From the NCBI GenBank assembly GCA_020137815.1, contig CM035353.1, positions 4,021,210 through 4,085,209 on the forward strand: a DNA stretch of 64,000 bases. Reading direction: 5' to 3'. Position 1 is the stretch's first letter. Every line of letters begins with the position of its first letter. This DNA is from Hormiphora californensis. Taxonomy: Eukaryota > Ctenophora > Tentaculata > Cydippida > Pleurobrachiidae. A model generated the notes under the pieces. The model was not told the origin of the DNA. It saw only the letters and a program-made list of their open reading frames with translations, and searched no databases. Shown piece after piece: positions 13,101-24,800 of this stretch. Both the position numbers and the translations under genes were made by a program.

Positions 13101-15430
13101 AAGACTTTCGTGACCTATGATTTGTAGAGATCGTCGTGTTTAGGTTTTAAACCTTACTTATTCTGCAGAATGTAGATGTATGACTTTGCTTTTTTAACTT
13201 AAAATGTGCTTTTGTTTTGAAATTTGTTCACAAAAACTAACCCTTATTCATACTGAACTGTTCTATGCTCAACCCTGCTTCACTGCGCCCCACACAAATG
13301 TAAAAGAGGGCTAGGGTTTTAACACAACAAAACTGCTAGACAGTTTCTTATAAACATAAGAGAGCAAATGGTTGGGCAGTCATAAAGGGGAGGAATATTT
13401 TATTCGTAAGGGAAATACTAGTGCCGGGCTTTATAAGTGAGATTCTCACGGCTTCGCGAAATAGGTTGGAGGCTATTGTTAGGGAAATGGCTGGGGTAGT
13501 TTTATTTAGTTGAGTAGTCTAATAATCCAACCACGCCTTGGTCTCATCCTATTGTACTACTATGTATTGTGTCTAGTCAGTGATTTGTCTTGAAAACATC
13601 CATTTTCACTGATTTACAGCTACCCAAAAAAGCTAATCGTACAAATCTCAAATCATGGAGTTATGCTAGTCTCATCACTTATTCACGTTCAAAACAGTCC
13701 TATATTATGACCAGATAATTGATCACCCCCTCCTCCCCACAGCCATTATTCCAACACATCTCCAAGAAATTAAACAATCCTTGGACATCCTTCTAAAATG
13801 GATTTCCCTCCGATTCTTTGATACCAATACCTCCGTACTCCTCGCCTCCCTTGACTGGTAAGTTTCGTACAGAAAAGATGGTGGCGGCAAGTGCTAAATT
13901 GCCACCCTTGTGTTGTACCCCACACTGAATCTGATTTCTCTGTGAGGGTTCGGCAGACCAAATTGCCACCCCTCCCAAAAGTGGGTGTGTATCTTTCCAA
14001 TATTTTATGCCCCTTGTCAGGCTATCAAAATGTTTTCGGGCACTCCTGGACGATGGTTACATCCTGTTAGAACAGGAAGCCAGTGCCTTTATGCCATATC
14101 TCGTTACAAAACTGGGAGACAGCAAGGAGCCTGTACGGAAGAGTGTCCAGGCGCTCTTCAGTGATATTGTCTTTATTTACCCCGCTTCGAGGACTTTCCA
14201 TCATCTTAGTGAAGGTAATTAATTATTAATTAATTAACCATAATGTGAAGGTAATTAATTAACCGTAGTAAGATGAAGTAATTGTTCTATACTTACCACT
14301 AACAGTCTAAAACGTGCTTATAATATGGGGTGGGGGCACGGCCAAAAAAGCCAAAACCGCCCTATAATCCGGGATTAATCTGGATTTTTTGGCCTTGCCC
14401 CCCCCCCCCTTTGATATTCGTGTGCCAACCCATCGCCCGTATCATTCCGTATTGTAAACATGGATTTATTATTGATTGTATCCTGAATAAAACTTTTGTA
14501 ATTCTCAACAAATCATTACCACCCTGGGTAGGACTAAAAACGAAGAACAGCCGACAAAGAACTGGTGTGTTGGAGCAAGAGACAAAGCTGATACATGAAC
14601 ACGGAATTGATGTGTGTCAACCGTCCCCAAAAAAGGCATTTGAGTTTGTAGCGACATTCATCGGTTGGTTGATAAAGTATAGTTCATGCTTAGTTGATAC
14701 ATATTAAAACCAATTACTAATATTATTTCTGCATGGTGGTCAGTGGTCACTCACAGCAATTTTCAGGTGACAAAGACAACTCGGTAAGAACGGCAGCCCT
14801 GAATTGTGTGGTAGCAGGGTGGAACTATATCGGAAAAGATATTTATAAGATGGTGGGGAGACTCTCAGACAAGGATATGGGTATGTTGTTAGACTTTCTC
14901 AGACAAGGATATTATATGGGACGTTCTCAGACGTTCTTTCCTCGGATGAGAGAATTAGGGAGGGGGAGATATAGATAGAACTAATTGATAGCTGATCCTA
15001 TCATGATCAGTGATCTATATCTAATATAATACCTCTATTAGGAATGCTGGAGGAACGTGTTAAAAGAGCTGGTAAACGTGTCGATACATCTCCTAAAGCT
15101 AAGGTAAGAAACCAGGGCCCGGTCCGCTTGATATAATACCTGATCTTAAATCTTTTTATTTTTCATAATAAACGCTGTGTATCCGAGTTCGACACTTTTA
15201 ACAGTCAAAAGTGTGGTACTCTATGCACTTACGAATTAACCACTAATTGGTCGTGTAAACATGGACGACTCTTCTGCTCTCTCCTATCGCGAGAGAAGAG
15301 ATCTCGAGAAGAGCGCGAGAAGAGAGAGCGAGAGATGAGAGAGCTAGGAGAGACGAGAGAAGAGAGAGAGGAGCTAGAGAAGCGCTCTCTTGTCGCTAGA
15401 CGAGAGCTTGCCTCTTCTCCGCTCTCTCTC

Positions 15431-15506
<76 letters not shown>

Positions 15507-15783
15507 AATCTCAATATAAGATGAAAACCGCTGACTACACAGAGTCTTAACGTTTTGTAGCATTGGTTGATATGATAATAGCCGCGCCGTCCTTCTAAAT
15601 CCGTATTATCTTTCAATATTTCTTTTACGAAATTTTGGAAAAACAGATAATTCTTCTCGGAGAAGAATTATCTGTGCTGTTATTTTGTCAAAAACACTGA
15701 TTTCTTGGGTATCTTCCAGGAAAAAACACAGTCTCAGAAATCTGAGGAGGAAGAGGTATTATACAGTGCTGCCTGTATGAGAA

Positions 15784-15851
<68 letters not shown>

Positions 15852-18800
15852 GAGAGAGAGAGAGAGAGAAAAATGATGACTTATAATTGAGGTAGAAAAT
15901 AAGGGCATGCCCACATCTTGATATGTATGTCTTTAATCATTTAACTTTCTAATTAAACAGTTTGCCAAGGATGTCACACCTCAAAATTATTTTGATTGAC
16001 TGCAACAATTTGTTAGATATTTGTTAGATAATAATATTCTCGTCTTCCTGTTACATGATCACACCTCCCTCTAGGCAGCAGCAGCAGCAGCAGCAGCAGC
16101 GGCTAAACAGGCTGAGCAGCAGGCCCCTACTGCAGCTGTGTCTGTTGACGATATTGACATGGAGCTAGAGCCCGAGGAAGTGGCACGAGAACCCTCCCCA
16201 CCCCCACCACCTCCAAAAAGGAGGGGAGAATTCCAGATGGATTACAAGGTACCGAGACCATGGTCCCAAATTGGGATCAATAAATGTTGGTTGCGTGAAT
16301 CCTGTCTGTGTTTCGGGTTTTAGAAGTGTCCAGATTTAGGTGTCCGGATCATATTTCCCCTTCCATGATATATATCCGTTATCTTATAACGAATCTCCTT
16401 CTTATCTCTCATTTCTTCTTTTCTGCTTTCTCTCCTGTCACAAAGTCTGATCGTTCTTCTTTTTCTTGTTCTGATCGTTAGTACTGCTTGGTTGTTTATT
16501 GCCGCTGCCGTTGTATGATAATCTAGACCCCACCCCACTCTTAGATAGGTTACTATTGCTATGTTAATCTTGTTCTGATTATTTTCTAGCCAGCTCATGA
16601 GAGCACCCTCCTTTGTAATCAGTGGCCCGGACCAGGATCCTCCTTCAACACCACCACCTCGGACCTCCAGGCGACATTCCCTAGCAACCACAGCAGCCTT
16701 CACCAGACAATCCACCCCTCGCCCGCACAAACAGCTCAGTCCAAATGTAGATAGCAATCGGAGACGGTCTGTTTCAGTTGACTTTGTGTATCGACCTATC
16801 GCTGGGAAGAAGACTCCCGGGAGGAAGGAGGGGAGAAAGAGGACAGATAGTGGTGGTACTAGTAGAAAGAGGACAGAGAGTAGAGGTACTAGTAGAGAGA
16901 GGACAGAGAGTGGTGGTACTGGTAGAGAGAAGACAGAAAGTGGCAGTACTAGTAGAAAGAGGACAGAGAGTGACAGTACTAGTAGAGAGAGGACAGAGAG
17001 TGGCAGTACTAGTATAGAGGTATCTGTTGATAAACCTGTCCCAGAAGTGGCTATAAAGAGAAAGTATCCCGGGGAGTTAGTAAGACAAGATACCTACACG
17101 ATTTGTAAGGGACGGAGAGAGGTGAGGTCGGAGGAGGATGATATCAAAAGTAGAGAGAGAAGCCCCCGTATCACTGCTAACACTTTACTTCCGGGCAGTG
17201 TAGTAAAAACTCCGAGTCCTCGGCATCTTAGTGCTAGCTGTACAACGCCTAGTCCCCGACATCTAGGTTCTACCGAACGAAGGGCGTCCATTACTGTTAC
17301 AACTCCAAGCCCCCGTACCTCTGAACGAAGGGCGTCTATGAGCTATGACATTACAACTCCAAGCCCCCGTACCTCTGAACGAAGGGCCTCTATTGCAGTT
17401 ACAACTCCAAGCCCACGTACCTCTGAACGAAGGGCGTCCATTACTGTTACTTCTCCAAGCCCCCGTACCTCTGAACGAAGGGCGTCCATTACTGTTACAA
17501 CTCCAAGCCCCCGTACCTCTGAACGAAGGGCCTCTATGAGTTATGTTGTTACAACTCCAAGCCCCCGTACCTCTGAAAGAAGGGCATCCATTGCAGTTAC
17601 AACTCCAAGCCCCCGTACCTCTGAACGAAGGGCCTCTATGAGTTATGACATTACAACACCAAGCCCCCGTACCTCTGAACGAAGGGCCTCTATGAGTTAT
17701 GTTGTTACAACTCCAAGCCCCCGTACCTCTGAACGAAGGGCGTCCATTGCAGTTACAACTCCAAGCCCCCGTACCTCTGAACGAAGGGCGTCCATTACTG
17801 TTACAACTCCAAGCCCCCGTACCTCTGAACGAAGGGCCTCTATGAGTTATGTTGTTACAACTCCAAGCCCCCGTACCTCTGAACGAAGGGCATCCATTAC
17901 TGTTACAACTCCAAGCCCCCGTACCTCTGAACGAAGGGCGTCTATGAGTTATGTTGTTACAACTCCAAGAGAGAGGAGGTGCTCCGTTGGTAGTTTGACA
18001 CCCAGTCCTCGGAACGTGAGTGGTGGGAGGAGGGCATCTGTGAGTGGTAGTGTAGGTACCCAGAGGAAGGTTGTATCTCCGTTGGTTGAGAAAAGTTCAA
18101 TTGAATCTCGAAAAATATCCGGTGCTGTTGTAAACCGCGAGAAAAGGAAAGTATCGTTCGCGGCTGCTAGGAAGGGTGTAGAGCTCCAGGGGGACGTATC
18201 CAATGAGAGTTATTCTTCAGATGATTCTGATCAGGCCGGCTCCAGGAAAACTCCCTCGTCTGGTGTTCTTAAAATGGTATCCTGTGCCCCACCTGATAGT
18301 AGTAGGCCATCCCCATCATCTCCTAGAGCGGAGTCTAGAAAGATGCCCGGTACCCCATATCCCCGCGGAGATGGTGAGACGATCCCCGGTACCCCATATC
18401 CCCGCGGTTCTGAGACGATCCCTGGTACCCCATATCCCCGCGGAGCTGCTGAGACGATCCCCGGTACCCCATATCCCCGCGGAGCTGCTGAGACGATCCC
18501 TGGTACCCCATATCCCCGCGGAGCTGCTGAGACGATCCCCGGTACCCCATATCCCCGCGGAGCTGCTGAGACGATCCCCGGTACCCCATATCCCCGCGGA
18601 GATGCTGAGACGATCCCCGGTACCCCATATCCCCGCGGAGCTGCTGAGACGATCCCCGGTACCCCATATCCCCGCGGAGCTGCTGAGACGATTGGATCAC
18701 CTAATTCCTTATCCTCGGACTCCTTCACAACTCCACCTCATACAGGGGAAGATAACGTCTCCATCTACTTTTCCACTGCTAAATCATCGAGGAGATACAG

Positions 18801-21800
18801 TGAGGTTGACGTGGAGGAGCTGGCGGAGGTGAAGGTGACCCTGCATTACTCGCAGGGTGGTCGAAAGGAGGCTAGGGCTGAGCAGCAAGATGACACCAAT
18901 ATTGAGACAATCGATTGTCAGAACAAGATAGCTGGTGACCTCCACCATGACAGTAATAGTAGTGACATTAGGAGTGATAGTTTCTCCGTTAAACAGTCTT
19001 GTTGCAGTATCTATGAGGAGGTAGAGAACTCTTCTCCCACATCATCATCATCCCCTGACTCATGTCCTGGTGTCAGTGGTAACCTCCTTTCCTCCCCGCC
19101 AACCAGAGATTGTGGACCAAGCTCATCCATGGTTACACCGAGTCACCCAAATACCTCGAAATGGGGCCTCCTCTCGCCCCTCCCTCCACCCCTCCCTCCA
19201 CCACCTACACCTGCTACTCCCGAGGATGCCAGAAGAAAGAAGGAACCCAGGACAACAGCTAATTCTGGTACTTTCCAAGCCCTCTCTCATGGTGGTGCTG
19301 AAGAACCGGTTTTCATGCCACTCGAGTTTGAATCACTTGAAATTGGGGCTCCTCCTCCAAGGAAGAGACATGAGGGACCTTTGGCGGCTGAGATAGAACG
19401 ACTTGAAAAGTATAGAAGTGATATTTGGAATCACGAACGATTAACTTTGATGCGGATTCGAACTAAGCCTCCCGATGTTTTTAGTGGAATCGAGGGTGCC
19501 ATTCAGGAAAGAATCGAGCGAAGGTTTAAGGAGACCATTAACACTGATGCAAGAGATGTATCAGAAATATATAATTTGGAATCAGAAATATATTTTCCAC
19601 CGTTTGAGGAGGTTTTGGGAGACCACTTGGACAAGTTTAGAGACATCTTGAACACTGCCAATGCCAGGAGGATATCGGAAAAACATTTCCCACCTCCCTC
19701 TCCTCGACCAACACAACGACTCACAACACCTTCCCGGCTACCCTCAAAGGAGGGTATTTGGAAACTCAACCTCACCCCTGAAGTAGCAGCCCTCCCTATT
19801 TCCTACAATATCAGGTCATCCGATCCTAACTTGTTGCAACCCGAGGAGATATCACCTACCTCACGACGGTTTGATCATGTACGTAGTATGTCTCTCACAA
19901 TGTCTCTCACAATGTATGAAAGTGTCCGTTCGCGTTGTCCAAATGTTGATGGTTGTGATTTGTGTTAGGGGTCCGGACATTTTCAAGTTTGTGTATTGGT
20001 GGTGGGACGAAATACAAAACACGGGATCATTTGGTTGTTGTTTGTTTTCCGTGTGAAATAGCAAGCACTATACACGTCTCTCACCGTCCCCCCTCTCTTG
20101 TTTAGAACCTCAAGCCGCTGAATGTTCGACCGTACGAGCGGCTCGGGCAATTGGACATGTCAGGCCTTGACGATTTCGCTGTACCTGAAACTAGCCTCAA
20201 GGTTAGAACATGATACACGCTGTTTTTAGTTTGATGCCTGGGATTTCTAATATATACATATTTACGATTATAATAAGCAGCCCTACCACCCCACCTCTCT
20301 CCAACCCCCAACCCCACCTCTCTCTCCAACCCCCAACCCCACCTCTCTAACCTCCACCCCCACCTCTCTCCAACCCCCAACCCCACCTCTCTCCAACCCC
20401 CAACCCCACCTCTCTAACCTCCACCCCCACCTCTCTCCAACCCCCAACCCCACCTCTCTAACCTCCACCCCCACCTCTCTCTAAACCCCCACCCCACCTC
20501 TCTCTAACCCCCAACCCCACCTCTCTCTCTCTAAAACCCACCTACCCAACTTTCTATCCAACCCCCTTCCCATCTCTTTCTAACGCCCCCCCCACCTCTC
20601 TATCTAACCCCCACCTCTCTCTAACCCCCCACCCAACCTTTATATCTAACCCCCCACCCCACCTCTCGAGAGAGCTCTCTCTAACCCCCCACCTCTCTCT
20701 CTCTAACCCCCACCCCACCTCTCTATCTAACCCCACCTCTCTCTAACCCCCACCCCACCTCTCTCTCTAACACCCGCCCAACTCTCTCTAAACCCCCACC
20801 TCTCTCTATAACCCCCACCCCACCCCACCTCTCTATCTAACCCCACCTCTCTCTAACCCCCACCCCACCTCTCGCTAACCCCCGCCCAACTCTCTCTAAA
20901 CCCCCCCACCCCACCTCTCTAAACCCCCGCCCTCCACAGTACGCTCCCGTTGAACAGAATATGGATGGAATCAATCTAAACGCAGCCGACTTGGATTCAA
21001 TTGACAATGAAATAGTCGATATGATCTGTAAGTACCACGTTGGCAGTTACCCATTTCCCAGTCGGATCCCGATTCACTGGGATGCTCGGGAGGGGGGAAT
21101 ATATATCAGGGTCGGTAAATTGGGTTACGACTGTTATAGCCAATACACTATTTGAATCTCGCATATCTAACTGTCTCACACATGTATTCAGGTAACATCA
21201 GGCACCCCTCTCTGAGTGTCGTGATTGAAACTGTCTCCTGGTTTAACTTACGTCTACAGGATCCAGCGGAGGCACTTACACTTAAGAAGTAAGAAATGTG
21301 TTGCGTCCTAAATACAGCTGTATTATTTCGTTGTGAAGTAATATAAGGAATTATTAAGATTTTACGCCAAGTGGTATGTGTGTTGATGTCACGCTAAAGA
21401 AGTATTATAGGAATATTAGTGTTGTAGCTCACACTGTATTTTGCCTATGAGGGTTTGGCAGATCATGGAATTATTTTAGTCATGCAATTGTAGCTCGATC
21501 AAATGAAATATTAGCCAGGAATTATAACATGAACTCAAGCAACCCCCCCCCCACGCTAAATAACGGTGCCCTTCTTGCAGCTACGTGAACAACATTGTGG
21601 GATCTGCGATGACTCAGCTGACCCATTATCCTGCGGGAGTGGATGAAACTGCCCAACAGGAACAGATCTTGTATCGGGCTATTAGCAGCGTCGTTCTACA
21701 ACTTATCACCAACATTCAACTTTGTACCGAGGTAACTATTAGTGATAATAGCCAAACTATTCCATTTGGACCAAACCCCGAAAGTGACTTTTTAGAAACC

Positions 21801-24800
21801 TCGACCCCCCCCCCCTCCTCTGGCCTTAAATAATCAATAATTACATAATTATAATACCCCCATCTAGGTAAAAGAGGCGGCAGTGTTCAGGGTATGTGAT
21901 ACCTTCCTAAAGATCCTGGCAGTCGAAAACGAGCACCACAAGAGTTATAAGCCACTCGAGGATATCTTTAGAGGTATGCGGCAGATCTCCTAGAAGTTGC
22001 GATTTTATATGTTGGAGAATTAGGACTTGTGGTAAATTGATTTATTAAAATCGATGCATACGCAATTAAGAGTTGACCGAATCGTGGCCATTGTGGGTGG
22101 GGGGTATGCCCAACACGCAACGGTGTATACGCCGGTGTGAACGGTGTAAACATGTAACGTTGCCATCGTGTTTATAAACACAAATAATGTTATGAAGTTA
22201 CAAATAAAGTTGATTTTAACAGGATTGAACGCTATCGTGGTACGACTGATAAGCAACTGCCGAGCAGGCCAGGCCACACCTGCACTAGTCCATGTCATGG
22301 ACACCCGTCTAACAGACACAGGTATTATAGGAGTTAAGAGTGGCGTGCCGTGTTTTCTCACAAAACTTAGTGGATGAACGGGGAGTACCATCAGGACCAT
22401 TGGTACGGTATAGAAAATTTCCAATTCTGTCTCATTTATTAGTTTAAATGATGTAATAATAATCTCACACACACACAAGGTAAAGCGGTTAAGGGAACTG
22501 AAAAAGAGATGGAAATAATTCTGAAATGTCTGTGGAAGGCGATGAAGAAGATTGATGATAATTTCGATCTATCAATTGGGGAACGCCACGCCATCTTGGA
22601 AAGATGTGCCATATTTCTACAAAGGTAAGAACAGAAACAGAATAGGAAAATGGATAATATTCTCTACTACATACCTACAACAATAGTGTCCAATTCATTT
22701 ATCATTATGTTTCTGTCCTCTTCAAAGAATTCCAAATAGTTGATTGGTGGTGAGGTTTGACCAAATAGGTGAGGTTTGACCAAATAATATGAAGTTTCGA
22801 TTCAATATCGGATGTAACGGCAGATGGTTAATTACGATTTTAAGTGTTGCGTGAGACCAATTTACAGTATATTATATGTTCCAACTCAGGTTACCCAGTC
22901 CCATTTGGAAGGATGGTGGAGATAATGATAAGCCATACCGGACAATAAAAACTCTGCTTCACAAGCTGTGCCTTAAAAATGGAGCCGAGGTATAAATAGT
23001 TTAGTACCAGGAACCGACCGAATCAGGAAATACTGGTCCCTGATTGGCTGATAACCAGTCACGTGATCTAAATAACGAGTTCTGATTGGCTGTTTACTTG
23101 TTTCGGTCGGTTCCTGTTTAGTACTATGTATATTCTTTGGGTCCTATAAGAGTCTTGTCAATTGAGGTCACGAGAAATCCCACGATAGGCCGGGCTATAT
23201 ATATTGCTTTTGTATCTGTGTTTTAATTTTGAGGCTGATCTTTCCAAACTCTCATTAGCCATATTCCTTGAAGCTCCAGTTAACCATGTATTCCCGTAGG
23301 TGCTACAAGATCTGCAGTGTCTACGGGTGGAGCATGCGAACATCCTGAAACCCATAGTTGACTCAATTCTTACAATTCTTGGTATCGCAACCACCAAAGA
23401 CTCTCAAATATTTGGTGGTAAGAAATATATTACTGCACTTCCGATTTATTTGACTGACAACTTGGAACTAGTCAATCAGTTTCGCAAAACTATTACAATA
23501 AATGGGTTACTTTCAGGCAACGTGGAGCCGAATGGGGAACAGAAAACTCAGCTTGAAGGAATATTCGACAAGCTCAAATGCAAAGATCTTATCCGGTAAA
23601 ATTAGCAATTAATTAACAAATTATTAATTACAACTTTTGTTAAAAATCACACTGGACTCTTGAGATATAACCCTGAACCCCCATGAAACTGGGTTAGAAC
23701 TTGAATCTTGAATCTAACAAGGATTTCTACAGGTCCGCACTGGATGATCTGTATTATTTCATTAAAGGAAACCCTTCTGTTAATGTTAACACGCACCTGG
23801 ACACCCTCCAACCCGTCAAAAAGAGTTAGTTAATTAATTAATGAATAATAGGTATATCAATATATCCATCATTTCTGGATATCAAAAACTGTATGACTCC
23901 GTATGACTGGTCATTAACGTCTGATCTAATCAGTTAAATTGTAATATTTCTCTAGATTTGGTTGAAAAGATTCTCGCTGACTGTGCCAATAAGGATCCCT
24001 CGTGGTGTGTACAAAGACGAAAACTCAACTGTCCTTCTGGAGAGTGAGGGACTAAGCGAATTAGAGGTAAGCTACAATCACACTAGAGTGATCAGGGACT
24101 AAGCGAATTAGAGGTAAGCTACAATCACACTAGAGTGATCAGGGACTAAGCGAATTAGAGGTAAGCTACAATCACACTAGAGTGATCAGGGACTAAGCGA
24201 ATTAGAGGTAAGCTACAATCACACTAGAGTGATCAGGGATTAAGCGAATTAGAGGTAAGCTACGATCACACTAGAGTGATCAGGGACTAAGCGAATTAGA
24301 GGTAAGCTACAATCACACTAGACTGATCAGGGATTAAGCGAATTAGAGGTAAGCTACAATCGCACTAGAGTGATCAGGGACTAAGCGAATTAGAGGTAAG
24401 CTACAATCACACTAGACTGATCAGGGACTAAGCGAATTAGAGGTAAGCTACAATCGCACTAGAGTGATCAGGGACTAAGCGAATTAGAGGTAAGCTACGA
24501 TCACACTAGAGTGATCAGGGATTAAGCGAATTAGAGGTAAGCTACAATCGCACTAGAGTGATCAGGGACTAAGCGAATTAGAGGTAAGCTACAATCACAC
24601 TAGACTGATCAGGGACTAAGCGAATTAGAGGTAAGCTACAATCGCACTAGAGTGATCAGGGACTAAGCGAATTAGAGGTAAGCTACGATCACACTAGAGT
24701 GATCAGGGATTAAGCGAATTAGAGGTAAGCTACAATCACACTAGAGTGATCAGGGTACTAAGCGAATTAGAGGTAAGCTACAATCACACTAGACTGATCA

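Larger units (their letters stand above)
4727..14880 (+). other. CKAP5: CKAP5 TOG5 domain exons split by an 8.9 kb intron with a nested gene
   Basis: Exons 4727-4853 (VPRQEYFDQLQELMEP), 13743-13857 (LLKWISLRFFDTNTSVLL), 14021-14214 (EASAFMPYLVTKLGDSKEPV, FIYPASRTFHHL), 14532-14663 (KTKNSRQRTGVLEQE, GIDVCQPSPKKA) and 14767-14880 (GDKDNSVRTAALN, RLSDKDMG) encode TOG5. Phase is preserved across the big intron (phase 1 donor, two-base acceptor remainder). The intron carries the Penelope-like insertion, the G-run MITE and the P450 gene. Confidence 0.9.
16594..19878 (+). other. CKAP5: CKAP5 mega-exon: 1095-codon disordered, repeat-rich insert
   Basis: A single 3285-nt exon (phase 0 at both ends; acceptor ...gccag, donor gtacgt) in a gene whose other exons are 29-195 nt. 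It encodes a Ser/Arg/Thr/Pro-rich, almost certainly disordered segment between TOG5 and the C-terminal helical region. It holds three tandem peptide arrays: GTSRERTES-type (about 16850-17015), TTPSPRTSERRAS (about 17272-17965) and ETIPGTPYPRG (about 18340-18690). A Pro-rich stretch follows (SPLPPPLPPPPTPATPE). The last 200 residues are non-repetitive, charged and helix-like (LAAEIERLEKYRSDIWNHER). I recall no such insert in vertebrate or fly homologues. Direct phase-consistent joining to neighbours supports its being part of the protein. Confidence 0.85.
20106..23824 (+). other. CKAP5: CKAP5 C-terminal helical region exons
   Basis: Short exons encode SGLDDFAVPETSLK, DSIDNEIVDMI, VNNIVGSAMTQLTHYPAGVD, VKEAAVFRVCDTFLKILAVE, LNAIVVRLISNCRAGQATPA, MEIILKCLWKAMKKIDDNF and PYRTIKTLLHKLC. 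These follow the ch-TOG region after TOG5 that ends in a sixth small helical domain. The join 21027 (phase 1) to 21260 (phase 0) needs a short exon between them; 21193-21217 would fit (NIRHPSLS) but its donor is weak. Confidence 0.8.

Noticed and set aside
13938-13960. tRNA-derived sequence (GGTTCGGCAGA)
   Set aside because: No A-box, no cloverleaf; treated as a dispersed repeat only.
18231-18728. Antisense frame RGYGVPGIVSAAP
   Set aside because: Mirror of the coding GTPYPRG repeat in the CKAP5 exon.
23956-24066. Alternative frame IWLKRFSLTVPIRIPRGVYK reading through to the first 47-bp unit
   Set aside because: It needs a poor donor upstream and does not join in phase to the conserved exon at 26101; the NLVEKILADCANKDPSW frame does.
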